Assembly (NCBI GenBank): GCA_944376425.1
Contig: CALWCS010000175.1
Coordinates: 1 to 43,910, forward strand
Source of the DNA: an uncultured Lachnospiraceae bacterium
GTDB lineage: Bacteria; Bacillota; Clostridia; Lachnospirales; Lachnospiraceae
Reading direction: 5' to 3'
Length of the DNA: 43,910 nucleotides
Shown: in pieces, positions 42,169-43,910 of the stretch
Layout of the letters: every line of letters begins with the position of its first letter
Position numbering within the stretch: the stretch's first letter is position 1
The notes under the pieces: model-generated
Told to the model about the DNA's origin: nothing
What the model saw: the letters and a program-made list of their open reading frames with translations, nothing else
Database searches by the model: none
Program-made: the position numbers and the translations under genes

Positions 42169-42197
42169 AATATAACATAAATTATACAAAAGTTCAA
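42169..42197 (-). promoter_or_regulatory. Repressor (CI-like) promoter
   Basis: On the minus strand TTGAAC (complement of 42192-42197), 17 bases, TATATT (complement of 42169-42174). The -35 box is itself a TTCAA half-site. Confidence 0.7.
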
Positions 42198-42289
42198 TAA
42201 TAAAAACATAAAGGTTCAAAAAAATGAATCTATGTATTGACAGGCAATATCAATCATGATATCATACGGTTAGTTCAATATTTTGAATT
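42192..42289. promoter_or_regulatory. Lysogeny switch operators
   Basis: GTTCAA occurs at 42192, 42214 and 42273. The second forms GTTCAAAAAAATGAATC and the third TTCAATATTTTGAA (42274-42287), both near-palindromic. They flank and overlap the divergent repressor and cro promoters, as expected for CI/Cro sites. Confidence 0.7.
42237..42265 (+). promoter_or_regulatory. cro-side promoter
   Basis: Perfect TTGACA (42237-42242), 17 bases, TATCAT (42260-42265), reading towards the Cro-like gene. Confidence 0.75.
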
Positions 42290-42312
42290 TTGAAAAGGAA
42301 GGATAAAAACAA

Positions 42313-42537
42313 ATGTCATTTAACTATAGTAAACTAAAAGGGCGAATTATAGAAATATTTGGAACCCAGTCAAATTTTGCAGCAGAAATGGGATGGTCAG
42401 AACGCACACTTTCCTTAAAATTAAAGGGGAAAAGAAGTTGGAAACAAACTGATATTTGTAAAGCGCTACAACTTTTGAGATTAACAGAACAAGATATTCC
42501 AGATTATTTTTTTACTCTAAAAGTTCAAAAAATTTAA
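42313..42537 (+). CDS. Cro-like DNA-binding protein (DUF739 type)
   Basis: A 74-residue helix-turn-helix protein of the type found at the cro position in Firmicutes phages: 'LKGRIIEIFGTQSNFAAEMGWSERTLSLKLKGKRSW'-like, seen as 'TQSNFAAEMGWSERTLSLKL'. It is transcribed divergently from the CI-like repressor and probably competes for the same operators. AAGGAAGGA site. Confidence 0.85.
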   Translation: MSFNYSKLKGRIIEIFGTQSNFAAEMGWSERTLSLKLKGKRSWKQTDICKALQLLRLTEQDIPDYFFTLKVQKI

Positions 42538-42602
42538 CCATAGGACATAAAATGCAATATATCGCAGAATTAGAAAGATAAAAGAAGAAAGGGGCAAAGA
42601 CC

Positions 42603-42770
42603 ATGACACTAGAAAACTTAACTCAACAAGCAAAGGAGTTACGGCAGGAAACCGAGAAAATCATTGATGGTGCAATCGAGTTACTGCAAAAAGCAGAAGA
42701 GTTTCTGGAGACAGTAGATCAGAGTATGCAGAAAATAGAAAAATGGAGTGATTCGGGTGGGGAAAAGTAA
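42603..42770 (+). CDS. 55-residue hypothetical coiled-coil protein
   Basis: A short frame starting 'MTLENLTQQAKELRQE', almost entirely predicted helix with heptad-like spacing of Leu and Ile, and ending 'SGGEK'. AAAGGGG lies before the ATG. The next gene begins 1 base after its stop. Typical small phage early protein; function unknown. Confidence 0.6.
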   Translation: MTLENLTQQAKELRQETEKIIDGAIELLQKAEEFLETVDQSMQKIEKWSDSGGEK

Positions 42771-42771
42771 G

Positions 42772-42924
42772 ATGGAACGAGAACAGACGACAATCCGCCT
42801 TACTATCAGAACATCAGAAACATTAGAAATGATGATCAGAAGTGAGGCGGAAAAACGTGGAACAAGTGTGAATCAGACAATGCTATACATATTAAGTTGT
42901 TATTTCAAGAATCAGAGAGAGTGA
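42772..42924 (+). CDS. 50-residue Arc/RHH-like protein
   Basis: The product 'MEREQTTIRLTIRTSETLEM' continues 'EAEKRGTSVNQTMLYIL', the strand-helix-helix pattern of ribbon-helix-helix DNA-binding proteins. The gene follows the 55-residue frame by 1 base, and its 3' end overlaps the convergent Arc-like gene by 20 bases. Possible binding target: TGACGCAA sites at 43.1 kb. Confidence 0.65.
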   Translation: MEREQTTIRLTIRTSETLEMMIRSEAEKRGTSVNQTMLYILSCYFKNQRE

Positions 42925-43081
42925 TAGGTCCATTTTGAGCTTCATAGTCTTTTATACGTTGCTTAATCATCAATTCAATCTCTTTGTTGGCAGAACGTCC
43001 ATTTTCTTCTGCAATATAACGTATTTTGTCTAAAAGTATTTGCGGAATACGTAATGTATATCGTGGTAGATCAGATGGCAT
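42905..43081 (-). CDS. 58-residue Arc-family DNA-binding protein
   Basis: A short frame with a strong AAAGGAGG site. The product 'MPSDLPRYTLRIPQILLDKI' continues 'IAEENGRSANKEIELMIKQRI', a clear Arc-type ribbon-helix-helix protein (beta strand 'RYTLRIP', conserved 'GRSANKEIE'). It points away from the operator array at 43096-43205, whose first site overlaps its own upstream region, so autoregulation is likely. Confidence 0.82.
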   Translation of the reverse strand: MPSDLPRYTLRIPQILLDKIRYIAEENGRSANKEIELMIKQRIKDYEAQNGPITLSDS

Positions 43082-43095
43082 AGTATTAACCTCCT

Positions 43096-43205
43096 TTGCG
43101 TCATTATATCGTCATTATAACATAAAAAATTTGTCAAAAATCATATTGACGCAAAAGTGACGCAATGATATAATACGAATACAGGAGATGACGCAAAAGT
43201 GACGA
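43096..43205. promoter_or_regulatory. TGACGCAA operator array between divergent RHH genes
   Basis: Paired half-sites 11 bp apart occur three times: inverted at 43096 and 43107 (TTGCGTCA, then degenerate TATCGTCA), direct at 43147 and 43158 (both TGACGCAA), and direct at 43189 and 43200 (second degenerate, TGACGAAA). The 11-bp step puts both on one DNA face. They flank the Arc-like gene's ribosome binding site, the plus-strand promoter and the next gene's start. Confidence 0.8.
43146..43174 (+). promoter_or_regulatory. Promoter inside the operator array
   Basis: TTGACG (43146-43151), 17 bases, TATAAT (43169-43174). The -35 box is part of the first TGACGCAA site. Confidence 0.8.
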
Positions 43206-43438
43206 AAATAAAAAAAAGACTAGGATTATCTGTAGCAAAAACATTATATGAAAAGATTGTTGATATAGCTACATATTATGGAAAAACGATTAATTCAATG
43301 TGTATAGATATTTTTTGGGATTATTTCGAGAAAGGTGTGCCTGCAAAAAAAGATGGTGCATTTCAGAGCAGGGAGCAAGTTCTCGGATGCGGGCGAGGAG
43401 TTGTCCGAGAAGCAGAGCCGACTCGAAATAACGACTAA
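43199..43438 (+). CDS. 79-residue RHH-like hypothetical
   Basis: GTG start within the third operator pair, preceded by AGGAG. The first half ('LGLSVAKTLYEKIVDIATYYGKTINSMC') resembles a ribbon-helix-helix protein. The last ~25 residues ('REQVLGCGRGVVREAEPTRN') look unlike a natural domain end and may be frame read-out. Translation could be blocked directly by an operator-bound protein. The 170 bases after it (43439-43612) hold no credible gene. Confidence 0.55.
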   Translation: MTKIKKRLGLSVAKTLYEKIVDIATYYGKTINSMCIDIFWDYFEKGVPAKKDGAFQSREQVLGCGRGVVREAEPTRNND

Positions 43439-43612
43439 GCAATAGGGAGAGTGAATGAATTTATGGAAAAAGGAAACAAAAACAACTTGATGTAGGGGAA
43501 GAGAAGGAAAAATAGAGTAAATGATGTATTAGATACAGAAGCTGACTCTTAAAAATATGCAGAAAAAAGAAGAAAAACAGAAGATCAATCAAAATAAGGA
43601 GGGAAAAAAGAG

Positions 43613-43843
43613 ATGAATATTTCAGAAGCAAATGAACCATTATCCACAGGACTGAGGGTTCTAATTGAAAAGAAAGGTATGAAAAATTTGCACGTGGCAA
43701 AAAAGGCTGGATATAGCCCACAAAAACTAAGCGATATGTTAAATGGAAGAAGATTAATTAAAGCGTGCGATATCCCAAATTTGGCATTAGCACTGGGAGT
43801 TAAAATAGACGATATTTATGAAGCAGGAAAAATGAAAAAATGA
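43613..43843 (+). CDS. XRE-family helix-turn-helix protein
   Basis: A 76-residue protein consisting of one helix-turn-helix domain: 'TGLRVLIEKKGMKNLHVAKKAGYSPQKLSDMLNGRRLI' in part ('NLHVAKKAGYSPQKLSDML') and 'IPNLALALGVKIDDIYEAG'. Strong AAGGAGGG site. A further regulator of the element's early region. The last 67 bases of the window show no gene. Confidence 0.82.
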   Translation: MNISEANEPLSTGLRVLIEKKGMKNLHVAKKAGYSPQKLSDMLNGRRLIKACDIPNLALALGVKIDDIYEAGKMKK

Positions 43844-43910
43844 CTATTCTACTCGCGAAATAGAATAGCCATTCGAGAAAATTATTTTAAACGTAAAGTT
43901 TTTGCTTTCG

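Larger units (their letters stand above)
35592..43910. mobile_element. Prophage-like or integrative element inserted in cotJC (left part)
   Basis: The left boundary is the point where cotJC homology ends. Inside, in order: ParA-like ATPase, large serine recombinase, short hypothetical, Uma2, secreted protein, HsdR_N-type nuclease, ImmA-like peptidase and CI-like repressor (minus strand), then a divergent Cro-like gene and small DNA-binding proteins. This is the recombinase - accessory - ImmA/CI | Cro layout of temperate phages and ICEs. No structural, replication or conjugation genes are reached by the window end. The missing 5' part of cotJC is not seen in the window, so the right end lies beyond 43910. 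Confidence 0.75.

Noticed and set aside
43096..43205. Replication iterons
   Set aside because: Only short paired half-sites overlapping promoters and starts; no Rep gene in the window. Operator use explains them better.

Overview
The window looks like chromosomal DNA of a low-GC, Gram-positive gut anaerobe of the Lachnospiraceae (order Clostridiales/Eubacteriales). The clues are AT-rich codon use, AGGAGG-type ribosome binding sites, consensus TTGACA/TATAAT promoters, the rimP-nusA-rnpM-rplGA-infB-rbfA-nrnA-truB-ribF order, a diaminopimelate dehydrogenase, an oxygen-sensitive class III ribonucleotide reductase activase and a spore-coat cotJC remnant. Genus cannot be fixed from the sequence; Mediterraneibacter, Dorea or Blautia relatives are plausible.

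Layout. (1) 1-6.4 kb, plus strand: the end of a nucleoside-type ABC permease, a purine-type amidohydrolase, a MotA-like/OmpA-like membrane motor pair resembling ZorA/ZorB, and a secreted cell-wall-binding CAP protein, closed by a terminator. (2) 6.5-10.8 kb: a type IIA topoisomerase pair, best read as topoisomerase IV (parE, parC). (3) 10.8-19.5 kb: a translation/RNA operon from rimP to ribF plus a small membrane protein. Its leader carries a perfect 40-bp palindrome. (4) 19.7-22.4 kb: rpsO and pnp, with a long hairpin in the pnp leader. (5) 22.4-22.7 kb: a promoter-to-terminator unit with no ORF, probably a small RNA. (6) 22.8-33.2 kb: a set of short, independently promoted units: repeat-rich lipoprotein, nrdG-dut, fabH under a FabT-like operator, O-antigen-ligase-like protein, flavodoxin, ddh, lysozyme-like protein, guanine deaminase, a NifX-like protein and a small membrane protein. 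(7) 33.3-35.6 kb, minus strand: an acyltransferase, a hairpin-rich non-coding segment, a 53-residue Pro/Cys-rich protein and cotJC lacking its first ~25 codons. (8) 35.6 kb to the window end: the left part of a prophage-like or integrative element. It carries a ParA-like ATPase, a large serine recombinase, accessory genes (Uma2 nuclease, secreted protein, HsdR_N-type nuclease), an ImmA/CI-like module, a divergent Cro-like gene and ribbon-helix-helix regulators with their own operator array.

The most notable points are: (a) cotJC is cut exactly where an element with a large serine recombinase begins, an arrangement like the sporulation-excised skin elements; (b) a ZorAB-like motor stands without ZorC/D/E/F/G partners beside a secreted cell-wall protein; (c) several structured or operator sequences are unexplained (rimP-leader palindrome, pnp-leader hairpin, small RNA at 22.4 kb, hairpin array at 34.5 kb); and (d) the element's lysogeny region carries compact DNA operators that suggest two separate repressor circuits.
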